This document shows, one piece after another, positions 22,074 through 30,400 of a DNA stretch of 47,780 bases (position 1 is the first letter of the stretch; each line of letters opens with the position of its first letter). The position numbers were made by a program, and so were the translations under genes. The notes under the pieces are model-generated. The model was not told the DNA's origin. It was given only the letters and a program-made list of their open reading frames with translations, and did not search any database. Origin of the DNA: Bacteroidota bacterium (GTDB lineage Bacteria; Bacteroidota; Bacteroidia; Chitinophagales; Chitinophagaceae); NCBI GenBank assembly GCA_018268085.1, contig JAFDXE010000032.1, positions 1 through 47,780 on the forward strand, given 5' to 3'.

Positions 22074-22337
22074 TTAAAGCTTTTTTTCGAGAAGGTTTTT
22101 TAAAGCTCTATTCTCTATACTCATCTCCGCAAACATCTTCTTAAGCTCGGTATTCTCCTTTTCAAGCTCACGCATCTTTGCAATATCACTGGCTTCCATT
22201 CCTCCATACTTAGCTTTCCAGTTATAAAATGTAGCATCACTGATCCCAGCTTCACGGCAAATGTCCTTAACAGCCATTCCTGCCTCCTGTTTCTTAATTG
22301 CAGCCACAATCTGGCTTTAGGTAAATCGTTTTTTCAT
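22074..22337 (-). pseudogene. IS3 orfA (HTH subunit) with premature stop
   Basis: From the ATG at 22337 the frame reads MKKRFT and then TAA at 22317-22319, where the family normally has a sense codon (a GAA would need one base change), and continues SQIVAAIKKQEAGMAVKDIC. The rest is a standard IS3 OrfA: helix-turn-helix (DICREAGISDATFYNWKAKY) and a C-terminal leucine-zipper helix (LEKENTELKKMFAEM). A GTG at 22307 could restart translation and keep most of the HTH domain. The gene ends at 22074 just after the frameshift site. Confidence 0.75.
22080..22086 (-). promoter_or_regulatory. -1 ribosomal frameshift site A AAA AAG
   Basis: On the minus strand, orfA reads GAA AAA AAG CTT TAA and orfB is in the -1 frame (AAA GCT TTA ACG). 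The overlap contains the classic slippery heptamer A AAA AAG two codons before the orfA stop. Confidence 0.75.
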
Positions 22338-22371
22338 CGTTGTAAAATTTAAAGTTAACAAAACTGATATT

Positions 22372-22411
22372 AACTCTAACTTACTATGGCCGAACAATGG
22401 GGAAGCTTACA
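22372..22411. repeat. IS right terminal inverted repeat
   Basis: On the minus strand it reads TGTAAGCTTCCCC at the outer end and ...AAGTTAGAGTT at the inner end. It pairs with the left terminal repeat. Confidence 0.75.
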
Positions 22412-22502
22412 GTGTCATTTTATTGTTGGTTACAAATCCTGTAGGTTGCGCTAAAATTGTATTGAAGCAAATAAACCCTAAAAAAAGTAAAATACCCAGC
22501 AT

Positions 22503-22862
22503 ACGTTTATTTTTAAGTAGTGAATAATGCAGATTTTAGATGTATTAGAAACTTTCATAGAACTTGATAAATACAAACATTTAATTAGTGACTCAATAGA
22601 TAAACTAGAGTACGGATTAAATTTATTTGCATGGCTACTTGTCGCAAGTGGCGAATCACTGTTCAAGTAACTATCAACAAAATAAAAAAGCAAATTTTTA
22701 TAACACCACAATAAAAGTCGCAACGACAAGAGTGGAGTAAATTGGTGCAGCGATTTATGAAAATGTCAAGTCAATTAACTGGTGTTGAGAAAAGATTTGT
22801 TATAAAGTTATTTTGTCAACCCCACTCGTTCCAACGCTTCGTTACGAACCGCTTCATGATGA
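22503..22862. other. Intergenic, no gene seen
   Basis: This is AT-rich sequence between the start of the interrupted secreted-protein gene and the end of the NACHT gene. It should contain the promoter of the former. I see no RNA, repeat or credible reading frame. Confidence 0.4.
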
Positions 22863-25400
22863 TTACACAATAAAATCTTGTAAATAATTACTGGGAGTAT
22901 CATTAACATAATTTAATGAAGTATTAAGAGTTTTATACGTATTCTCGGACATTCTATCAAAGAATGAACTTAATTCAATTAATGCTTTTTTCTGGTCAGT
23001 ATCATTAAAGGATATATCTTTAAGTGATTGTGAATGATAATATCCAATAGTTGAATTTACTCTTTTGATAAATGCAGAATTTTGAAATTCAATAATTGAA
23101 TTATTTTTTAAAATTTCATTAAAAGCTTCGAAGATAATTCCATTTATTAGATTTTGCCTTTTAAATTCAGAAGCAATTCCAGGATTAAATTTCTCCAAGC
23201 AAACAGCAAAACATAATCTTTCTTTAAAAGATAATAACTTGGTATAAAGCAAAGCCGTCCTTTTTATTTCTTCTTCTGACATTAGCGAAGCCAGTAAAAA
23301 TGATTTTTGAACTTCGTCTAAACCATTTAACTCTTGGATAAGTATATTGGAATCAAACCTGTTTGTTATCTTTAAAAGCAACTTATAACGTGTTAAAATA
23401 ACATGACCGAGTAAGGTTTTGCAAATAGGAATTTCCTTTTCACCTATAGTATCAATTAATTCAGGTCTATAACGATACAAGAGATTTAAAATTAAGTTTA
23501 GCTTATTAAATTCTACCAAAGCCGTACTTTCAAGGCAATTGTACAAATAACTTATAAAAGCATATGTAAATATTGACGAGTCTATAATGGAACAACTTAT
23601 TTTAAAATACCTGTCTGCGCTAACCCATTCTATCAATTTGCTGGACAAGATTTCATCAAAGTTTGATTCCTTTTTTCTTTTAATACAGGCAACAACTAAA
23701 TCATTATAATAGTTTGTTTTGTCAAATGGAATAGACTCTATTAAATGTACTATTAGTTCCTCCTTTTTTGTCTTACTTTCAGAATTTGCATAAAAATATA
23801 TGATGAATTCAAATAAATTTTTGTTCTTTGAATTTTCTAACAATAAATGTAGCTGATCATTTCTCTCAATAAATTTTGTTGCCAAAACATCTTTAAATCT
23901 TCTATGGGGAAAATCATAGTAATACGATTCACTAATCAAACATAAAGTAGTAAAAATACTGCTATTGATTAATTGCCAGGCTATGTCAGGAGAGGACTTT
24001 GATGAATTCTGTAATCCCATTATTATCTTATCCTTCTCTTTTGATTTTGAGTTATATTGAAAATAGTATAAGCAAATCTTTTTTAAATAAGCATATCCAA
24101 ATATTGATTCTCCTTTTAGCAATAAATCGAATGAATAGTATTCTAAAAATTCTAATTTATCTGCAGGATAATCACTTCTTCTTTTCATAAATGCTTCTTG
24201 TACTGCATCAAGCTTTCCGTTAACAATTACCCCAACTTTTGACTTATCGACAGAGTTTAGTAAGGTGTCAATACACTCATAAATTAGCTTGTCTATTTTC
24301 GTATTCCATATTTCTTTTACCTCTAGATTATTTCGTATGTGATCTATATAAATAAAACACATAATTGTTAGATATAACGGAATTTGAGAAAGAGATTTGA
24401 GTTCCTCATCTGGACTCATATCTATTTCATGAATAAATAATTCAGCATTTAATTTATTCTTGTATATTTTAACGTCCTTGTATTTGTCAAAAATTGTTTT
24501 TACATAATTGTATCTTAATACACCTAATCCAGATAATACTACAGCCTGAAAACTCCCCTTAAAAGAACTGAAAATATAGTCACGATTTGGAATTTCAAAA
24601 TTCTCTAACGTATTTCCATTATAAAATTCCTCTCGTGTGGTTAAATACACTCTGTTTTGGCAAAAGCCTTTGTAAAAATTTAAGTACTCAAAATCTATTT
24701 TTCTTTCATTCACTTGATCTTTAGAAAAATTAAATGACAGGAGTAAGCTAATTTCATATCTAATATACTCTTCATCGCCAATAGTTTGAATTTCATCATA
24801 ACCATCTAAAATAAGTACTATTATGTTGATGTCTATAGCTTTTTGAAATTCCTTTTTACCGCTTTCTCCTTTAAATAGAATTATTTCGTTTAAAATGTAG
24901 GAAATTATAGGTGATTTTCTATTAGGCTCAATACCCTTTAATTGAATAAATATTGGAATCAAATTTTTTTGGGATTTGAAGTATTCGGTTTGTTTAGGGT
25001 TAATAATACTTAAAACAATGTGTCTCATTTGAGTGGATTTTCCAACACCTGCGCTTCCTATGAATAATAACTTCTTTATTTCAATGAAAGCTTCGAATTT
25101 ATGAGTAGGTGAATCTTTTGATTTGCTTTGCATATCATTTTTAGTTGCTAATGCAAACTGCTTAGAATCCCTTTTTTTAAATTCAATGCTTTGAAAATCT
25201 TTTAAAACATCAGCATCAAAGTCTTTATATATAAAAGGCATATCTGTAAGTAAAGTTCTTAATTCATTAAAATATTTATGCTTTTTCAGCACTAATGCTT
25301 TTAAGGAATATAAATTTTCCATTGTGAAGACCTTGTCTTTTAAAAAATCACTTACAAAGCCTGGAATAAGAGATTCCAAAATTTTTAATATAAATCCCAT
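22863..25400 (-). CDS. NACHT/STAND NTPase, probable defence protein
   Basis: The protein has 845 residues. Residues 1-100 form a small helical N-terminal region. A NACHT-type P-loop ATPase follows: Walker A GSAGVGKST at 115-123 (Lys121), an extended Walker B LILDGYDEI at 196-204 with the double acidic pattern of NACHT domains, and a sensor-like VYLTTREEF. The remaining ~500 residues are helical, with no LRR, WD40 or TPR pattern that I can see. Bacterial NACHT proteins include antiphage proteins that act by abortive infection. Its place beside a CRISPR-Cas locus, AbiH and a GIY-YIG protein supports a defence role here, but which domain is the effector is unclear. Its AT-rich codon use (many AAA, ATA, TTA codons) is unlike the RHS operon and fits horizontal acquisition. 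Confidence 0.8.
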   Translation of the reverse strand: MGFILKILESLIPGFVSDFLKDKVFTMENLYSLKALVLKKHKYFNELRTLLTDMPFIYKDFDADVLKDFQSIEFKKRDSKQFALATKNDMQSKSKDSPTHKFEAFIEIKKLLFIGSAGVGKSTQMRHIVLSIINPKQTEYFKSQKNLIPIFIQLKGIEPNRKSPIISYILNEIILFKGESGKKEFQKAIDINIIVLILDGYDEIQTIGDEEYIRYEISLLLSFNFSKDQVNERKIDFEYLNFYKGFCQNRVYLTTREEFYNGNTLENFEIPNRDYIFSSFKGSFQAVVLSGLGVLRYNYVKTIFDKYKDVKIYKNKLNAELFIHEIDMSPDEELKSLSQIPLYLTIMCFIYIDHIRNNLEVKEIWNTKIDKLIYECIDTLLNSVDKSKVGVIVNGKLDAVQEAFMKRRSDYPADKLEFLEYYSFDLLLKGESIFGYAYLKKICLYYFQYNSKSKEKDKIIMGLQNSSKSSPDIAWQLINSSIFTTLCLISESYYYDFPHRRFKDVLATKFIERNDQLHLLLENSKNKNLFEFIIYFYANSESKTKKEELIVHLIESIPFDKTNYYNDLVVACIKRKKESNFDEILSSKLIEWVSADRYFKISCSIIDSSIFTYAFISYLYNCLESTALVEFNKLNLILNLLYRYRPELIDTIGEKEIPICKTLLGHVILTRYKLLLKITNRFDSNILIQELNGLDEVQKSFLLASLMSEEEIKRTALLYTKLLSFKERLCFAVCLEKFNPGIASEFKRQNLINGIIFEAFNEILKNNSIIEFQNSAFIKRVNSTIGYYHSQSLKDISFNDTDQKKALIELSSFFDRMSENTYKTLNTSLNYVNDTPSNYLQDFIV

Positions 25401-25567
25401 CTGATTATATTGAAATAAATCATTTATTTAAAAATACTTTGAGAGCCATAGTTCGTGTCTCTCGAACCGTTCAATTAAACATTTGAACTTCCTTCCATTT
25501 ATTTGCTCCACTCACTGCCGCTGTTAATAACCTTGCGAGTATTTTATTTTAATTTAAATTTTCGTTT

Positions 25568-25837
25568 ATGTCTTCAAAAAAATTCTCATTCGGTATTTGT
25601 TTAAGTAATCTTGCTCCTGGTGAGCAAATCAACAGCACAAATAAGTCATTTGATTTCCCAGGTCGGCACAGGCGTAAATGGGTGTCATTTATCAGTACCG
25701 GTTGTCACTATAATCAGGTGGTGTATGTTATATATCATCGCCCGGTTATAAATGGTGTTGCTCATTTGCATCTGTCATGGCAGCAACGTATCGTCCCTGT
25801 AATGGTTAAGTTTCATCTGTTACAGGGGTTAGTATAA
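25568..25837 (+). CDS. Hypothetical 89 aa protein
   Basis: It begins MSSKKFSFGICLSNLAPGEQ after an AT-rich, purine-poor leader (TTTAATTTAAATTTTCG) that resembles Bacteroidota start regions. It has no signal peptide or membrane segment and I recognise no family. It may be real, or a remnant in an otherwise gene-poor 2-kb region. A hairpin overlaps its 3' end. Confidence 0.35.
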   Translation: MSSKKFSFGICLSNLAPGEQINSTNKSFDFPGRHRRKWVSFISTGCHYNQVVYVIYHRPVINGVAHLHLSWQQRIVPVMVKFHLLQGLV

Positions 25838-25847
25838 TCCCTGTAAC
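25819..25847. other. Perfect 9-bp hairpin
   Basis: GTTACAGGG and CCCTGTAAC are separated by 11 nt. No U-run follows on either strand, so it is not a normal intrinsic terminator. It could be an operator or RNA element between the two small ORFs. Confidence 0.4.
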
Positions 25848-25898
25848 CATGAGAAATAAATCAGGATTTTATGTTGTTTTTCTTGCAGATATCCGGAT

Positions 25899-26159
25899 AT
25901 GATTAATCAGCTTTGTAAAACCTTAACCCTTGAAATGACACAATCTCAAATTTACCAGTTCCAACATGAACTAGATGAAATTCAGCGAAGGCATTTGTTG
26001 TTTTTTCCGGATGAGCAGAAAAAATTCATTCAGCTTGATTTCACCCAATCACATTTCGAACTACATTTTCTCAAAGGTTATAATTTGCCTTCAGTAATTA
26101 CTTTAGAAATTCAACTGTCATTTAAATTGATTCTTTCTAATAACACTAATTTCATTTAA
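25899..26159 (+). CDS. Hypothetical 86 aa protein
   Basis: It starts MINQLCKTLTLEMTQSQIYQFQHELDEIQRR (the first part looks helical), followed by a β-like half (QLDFTQSHFELHFLKGY). The composition is protein-like and Glu/Gln-rich, unlike a chance frame. No family is recognised. It is 61 bp downstream of the 89 aa ORF on the same strand, so the two could be a pair. Confidence 0.35.
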   Translation: MINQLCKTLTLEMTQSQIYQFQHELDEIQRRHLLFFPDEQKKFIQLDFTQSHFELHFLKGYNLPSVITLEIQLSFKLILSNNTNFI

Positions 26160-27365
26160 AATCCCGGTAACCTAGTTCTAATAAGCAGGTTCATCGGTCT
26201 CACTCACTACAGGTTCAGCAATTAGATATGCCAACCCATTACAGCAGCTGCAATCAGTTGCAATTAATCGCATACAGCCGCTGCAATGCCTTTCAGGCTG
26301 CTATCGCAGGGTTGTCATACTAATTGCAGCTCACCTGCAGTTCGTTCGGGCAGCTCCAGCGTCCTTTTTGCCACTTCATTCATTACTTCCTCACTCGCTC
26401 ATTACACCATGCTCATTATTAAAATTGAACATAATGAATAGCATATCGTTAATTCGCTTGGTTCCATTCCCTTCGTTCGTCATTCATTCACTCAGTCGCA
26501 AAAAGTCCACCCGCTGCCATCTGTTGTTATGCTCGCCTGCCGGCCACCGGCTGCGTTACGTGGCTGCGTTGGCACAATGCCACGCAAATACCACAATAAT
26601 CATTAGTCGTTTGAAAAAATATTTCTTGTAGGTGGTATGCAACACTACGCCACTTCACTGAGCGTCCATCACGGCTAACGCCTTTTTACTGTCCGCCCCA
26701 TCCGGTGGCACTCGCCGTCCGCCTCCGTTCGTCCCTCACTCCGGCGGCCGTGCGTCGGCTCGCTTCTGCTATTCGAATTCAATCACACTTCTAAATCCCG
26801 GCTACCTTCTCCTATCAATATTTAGATTAACTAAAATTATATCATGTCCTTCACAAGGCAGACCGTGATTTACCGGAATTTAGGCAGGTGGTTTCACCCT
26901 TTGGCCCTGGTTTAAATAAATTGATAAATACTTTTTCTGATTGCGCCAATGCGTAACTATTATTAGATATATTATGTTTCGTTGCTGCAAGAAATACCGT
27001 GAAAAAACCCTTGTTCAAAAGCAACAATTCTACTATTTTCCAGCCTATAAATACAGGGGTTTTCTTTTGACAGGTGGAAATATCTAGGGAAAAAATTGCT
27101 ACTGCCTATATTAATATGAAATTACCCTTGTTATCATTCAATTCTTGTTTTTAAAAGTAAAAACATCGATTATGCGATGAATGTGTATAAATAAACTTCT
27201 TGCTTTTAACAACTTGTGCTGAATTATTTGTCGGGTTAAAATAGATAAATCAAAATATCAGAATCTTAAAAAGGAATTGGTAACTTAAATCTGCTAAAAA
27301 ATATTGTCGTTTTTGCACACTAATAATATTTACGAACTATGGTAAATTCCACAGCTAAAAACTAT
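26160..27365. other. Non-coding region with GC-rich patch upstream of the CRISPR locus
   Basis: No convincing gene is seen on either strand. About 26220-26340 is rich in GCTGCAAT/ATTGCAGC words, with an inverted pair AGCTGCAAT...ATTGCAGCT. About 26490-26770 is clearly more GC-rich than its neighbours and full of short C-rich words (CACTCGC, CCGTCCGCC, GCCGTGCG), without open frames that look real. At 27001-27072 there is an imperfect inverted repeat (GAAAAAACCC ... GGGGTTTTC, then TTTTG) that could be a small-RNA terminator. From about 27080 the DNA is very AT-rich and leads into the tracrRNA/cas9 region. Confidence 0.4.
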
Positions 27366-27441
27366 GAAAAAATAAAACCCCACGGAGTACGCAGGGTTTA
27401 AGAATAATCTTCGGCTTATAGCCTTATTGTGATAAGCTTTC
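27366..27441 (-). ncRNA. tracrRNA of the type II-C CRISPR system
   Basis: On the minus strand, 27426-27444 is an anti-repeat. Its complement matches the CRISPR repeat (minus orientation, GTTGTGATTTGCTTTC...) at 15 of 19 positions, with a two-base mismatch in the middle, as in the bulged crRNA:tracrRNA duplex. Downstream come a small nexus-like hairpin (GGCT-ATA-AGCC), a second weak stem, and a terminator hairpin AAACCC...GGGTTT followed by TATTTTTT. The RNA would be about 76 nt and divergent from cas9. The 5' end is inferred from the promoter box at 27447-27454. Confidence 0.8.
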
Positions 27442-27446
27442 GATGG

Positions 27447-27480
27447 CAAATATAATATTGTATTTATTAAAACTAACAAA
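27447..27480 (-). promoter_or_regulatory. tracrRNA promoter touching the cas9 start
   Basis: On the minus strand there is TATATTTG (27447-27454), an exact match to the Bacteroidota -7 pattern TAnnTTTG. Upstream, after 22 nt, is TTTG (27477-27480), the -33 element, directly adjacent to the cas9 ATG at 27481. Transcription would begin a few bases before the anti-repeat. Confidence 0.65.
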
Positions 27481-30400
27481 ATGGAAAAAATTCTTGGATT
27501 AGATTTAGGCACTAATAGTATTGGGTGGGCTATCAGAGTAACTGATACCATGTTAGAAAACCAAATTATTGACAAGGGCGTGCTGACTTTTGAAAAAGGG
27601 GTTGGAGAAGGCAAATCTGGTGAATTCCCCTTAGTACAAAAAAGAACTGAAAGTCGTCATAAAAGAAGAAATTACCAGGCAGAGAAATACCGCAAATGGC
27701 ATTTATTGCAATGTCTTATTAATCATAAAATGTGTCCTTTATCGCAAGAAGAATTAAACGAATGGAGGCACTATAAAAAAGGCACAGGAAGAAAATATCC
27801 TAAATCACAAAAATTTATACAATGGCTGCGGTTTGATTTTAATGGAGATGACAAGCCTGATTTTGAAGAATTTGGTTTTAGTAAGCATGAAAGTTATTAT
27901 TTATTCAGGCTGCTTGCTGTAAGCAACGAAGACCAACACAAACAAATCTTCGACGCTAACCCACATATTTTAGGAAGGATACTCTATCAATTAGTACAAA
28001 GGCGTGGTTTTAAAGGAAGGGATGAAGAAGAGGCACAAACCATGATGAGGGGAAGCAAAGATGGTGCTACAAAAGGCAGAAATGACATTGTTCCTTATCT
28101 TGAAAAGTACAATACGCTTGGTGCAGCCTTATATCATCTACAAAAGGAACAAACCACAAGAATAAGAAAGCGCTATAATCTTCGTAGTGATTATGAACAT
28201 GAATTAAAAGAAATATGCAAATCGCATAATATCGCGGATGATATTTATAAACAGCTATGGAAAGCAATTGTCTGGCAACGCCCTTTACGTAGCCAGAAAG
28301 GCCTTGTGGGCATTTGCACTTTTGAAAAGAATAAAAGCCGTTGCCCCATCAGCCATCCTTTATATGAAGAATACAGAACCTGGGTTTTTATAAACAATCT
28401 TAAAATTTCAGTACCGGAAGATGTAAATAAAGCTACTTATTTAAAAGAGAAAATTTATCCTCTTTTTTATAATGCCAGTGCTGATTTTAAATTAAGCTGT
28501 ATCTACAAACAACTTAAAAAGGATGCAGCTATATCAGAAGCTAATTTTAAAGATGATACCAAAGTAATCTCATGCAGACTGCTTAATTCGTTTGAAAAAA
28601 TATTGGGGGAAAATTGGAAAGAGAAATATGGATGGGCTGAGAGCTTAACTAATCAAATAAAAAAATGTCCTTATTCTGTTGAAGACATTTGGCATGTGCT
28701 TTTCTCATTTGATAGTGGCGAAAAACTAAAAGAGTTTGCAATAGTTAAACTCAATCTGAAAGAAGAAGCTGCTGAAATATTTTCAAAAATAAAACTACAG
28801 CAAGGCTATGCCACACTTAGCCTTTCAGCTATAAAGAAAATACTGCCTTACTTGCAAAAAGGGCTTATTTACAGCGAGGCTATATACCTGGCGAATATGC
28901 CAAAAGTTTTCGGCGAAAAAAATGTAAGCAATGATTTGATTGATAGCTTTGAATCTGTGTATAAAAATTTGAAAAAAACACATGACAATGAAAAGATGTT
29001 AAACGGTTGTGTTAATGATTTGATCAAAGACGAGCTAAACAGCGAAAACAGATACAGAATTGAAACTGAAAGAGAATTGGATAATGACGAAATGCAAAAG
29101 GTTAAAGAGAAACTACGAGTTGCAATAGGATCTAAATCATGGAATGCAAAAACAGATGAAGAACAAAGGCAGGATTTTGAATATGCAGCTACACATTATA
29201 AAGAATTTTTGAAAAAGCCTTTGCACGGAAAAAAAGATGGTCTGTTCTTACCTGTACCAAATCTCTATGACAGGATAAAAAAGTATTTAGCTGAAACTTA
29301 CAATATTTCAGAAAAACGACTCTCGTATTTATGGCACCCGTCTGAGCAGGAAATTTATCCTAATGCAAAAGAAAAGCCGTTAGAAAATGGGGGAAGTATT
29401 AAGTTATTAGGCGAGCCACAGCCCATCAGCAGGGGTTTTAAAAACCCGATGGCGTTAAAAACTATGCACAAAATGAAGAGGTTAGTTAATTACTTACTTG
29501 AATCAAACAAAATTGATGAAGACACAAGAGTAGTGGTTGAAATCGCCCGCGAGTTGAATGATTCCAATAAAAGAAAAGCAATTGAAAAATGGCAGAAGGA
29601 AAGGGAAAAGGAAAATGAAGAGTATAAAAAAGTTATTGACGAGATTAATCAAGATTGCAATGCTAATTTCAACCGTGAAGACAAAAATCTTATAGATAGA
29701 GTTCGACTTTGGAAAGAACAAAATATGTATTGCCTTTACACCGGCAAAATGATAAGCCAAAACGAATTGTTCAATGGAATAAAGTATGATATTGAACATA
29801 CCATACCTGCCAGTATGAGTTTTGATAATGAGTTGAAAAATCTAACGATTGCAGGCAGCGTTTACAACAGGGAGATTAAAAAGAAAAACATCCCATTTGA
29901 CTGTCCAAATTATTGGGAAGAAGTAACTATAGATGGCATTACTTATAATCCCATAATTAAGAACCTTGAAATGGTTTTCGGTAAAAGAACTGTTACAAAA
30001 AAGAAGATTAGGGGAAAGGAAATTGAAATAGTATCGTATGAAAAAATAGAACATTTGGAACACCTCTATGATGAATGGAAAAAGAAAACATCAGACAAAA
30101 AAGAAATAAAAGATGCCATAATACAAAGGCGGCATTTAATTAAAATGGAGCTAGACTATTGGCGTAAAAAACTTGACACATTTATAATAAAAGAATATAA
30201 AGCAGGTTGGCGCAATAGCCAGATGAGGGATACACAAATTATTACAAAATATGCACTGCCCTATCTTAAAACTGTATTCAGAAAAACGGAAGTACAAAAA
30301 GGGAACATTACATCAGATTTTAGAAAAATTTATAAAATACAGGGTAAAACAGAAAAGAAAGACAGAAGAACACATACACACCATGCTATAGATGCAGCAG

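Larger units (their letters stand above)
21093..22411 (-). mobile_element. IS3-family insertion sequence (~1.32 kb)
   Basis: The ends form imperfect ~40-bp inverted repeats. Both begin TGTA and share GCT, CCCC, GCCA and AGTTAGAGTT. Inside are overlapping orfA and orfB in the -1 arrangement of IS3 elements, with a DDE transposase. The flanks share only GT (AC on the other strand), shorter than the 3-5 bp usual for IS3. The 2-bp figure is supported because the interrupted gene then rejoins in frame. OrfA carries a stop at codon 7, so this copy may not move by itself. Confidence 0.85.
20737..22502 (-). pseudogene. Secreted-protein gene split by an IS and frameshifted
   Basis: The N-terminal piece (22412-22502) starts MLGILLFLGFICFNTILAQ, a good signal peptide, and is cut by the IS end. 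The C-terminal piece resumes at 21092. Removing the IS and one copy of a 2-bp AC/GT duplication joins the frames as ...NNKMT|RDKRANFISRALVEG. A second lesion lies in a run of six T on the coding strand (about 20974-20979): with one T fewer, ...SASGGLDF continues into YADATVTNIRKKFF and the frame that ends at 20737. The protein would be about 147 residues, exported, with a Cys-containing C-terminal part. I do not recognise the family. The gene is very probably dead. Confidence 0.7.

Noticed and set aside
22478..22729. 83-codon minus-strand frame
   Set aside because: Serine/leucine-rich low-complexity reading without family features. It overlaps the signal-peptide start of the interrupted gene in another frame.
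26368..26631. 87-codon plus-strand frame in the GC-rich patch
   Set aside because: Codon use and amino-acid pattern look random; it reads through the short-word repeats.
27330..27614. 94-codon minus-strand frame over the cas9 start
   Set aside because: It overlaps the tracrRNA and the antisense of cas9, and its composition is not protein-like.
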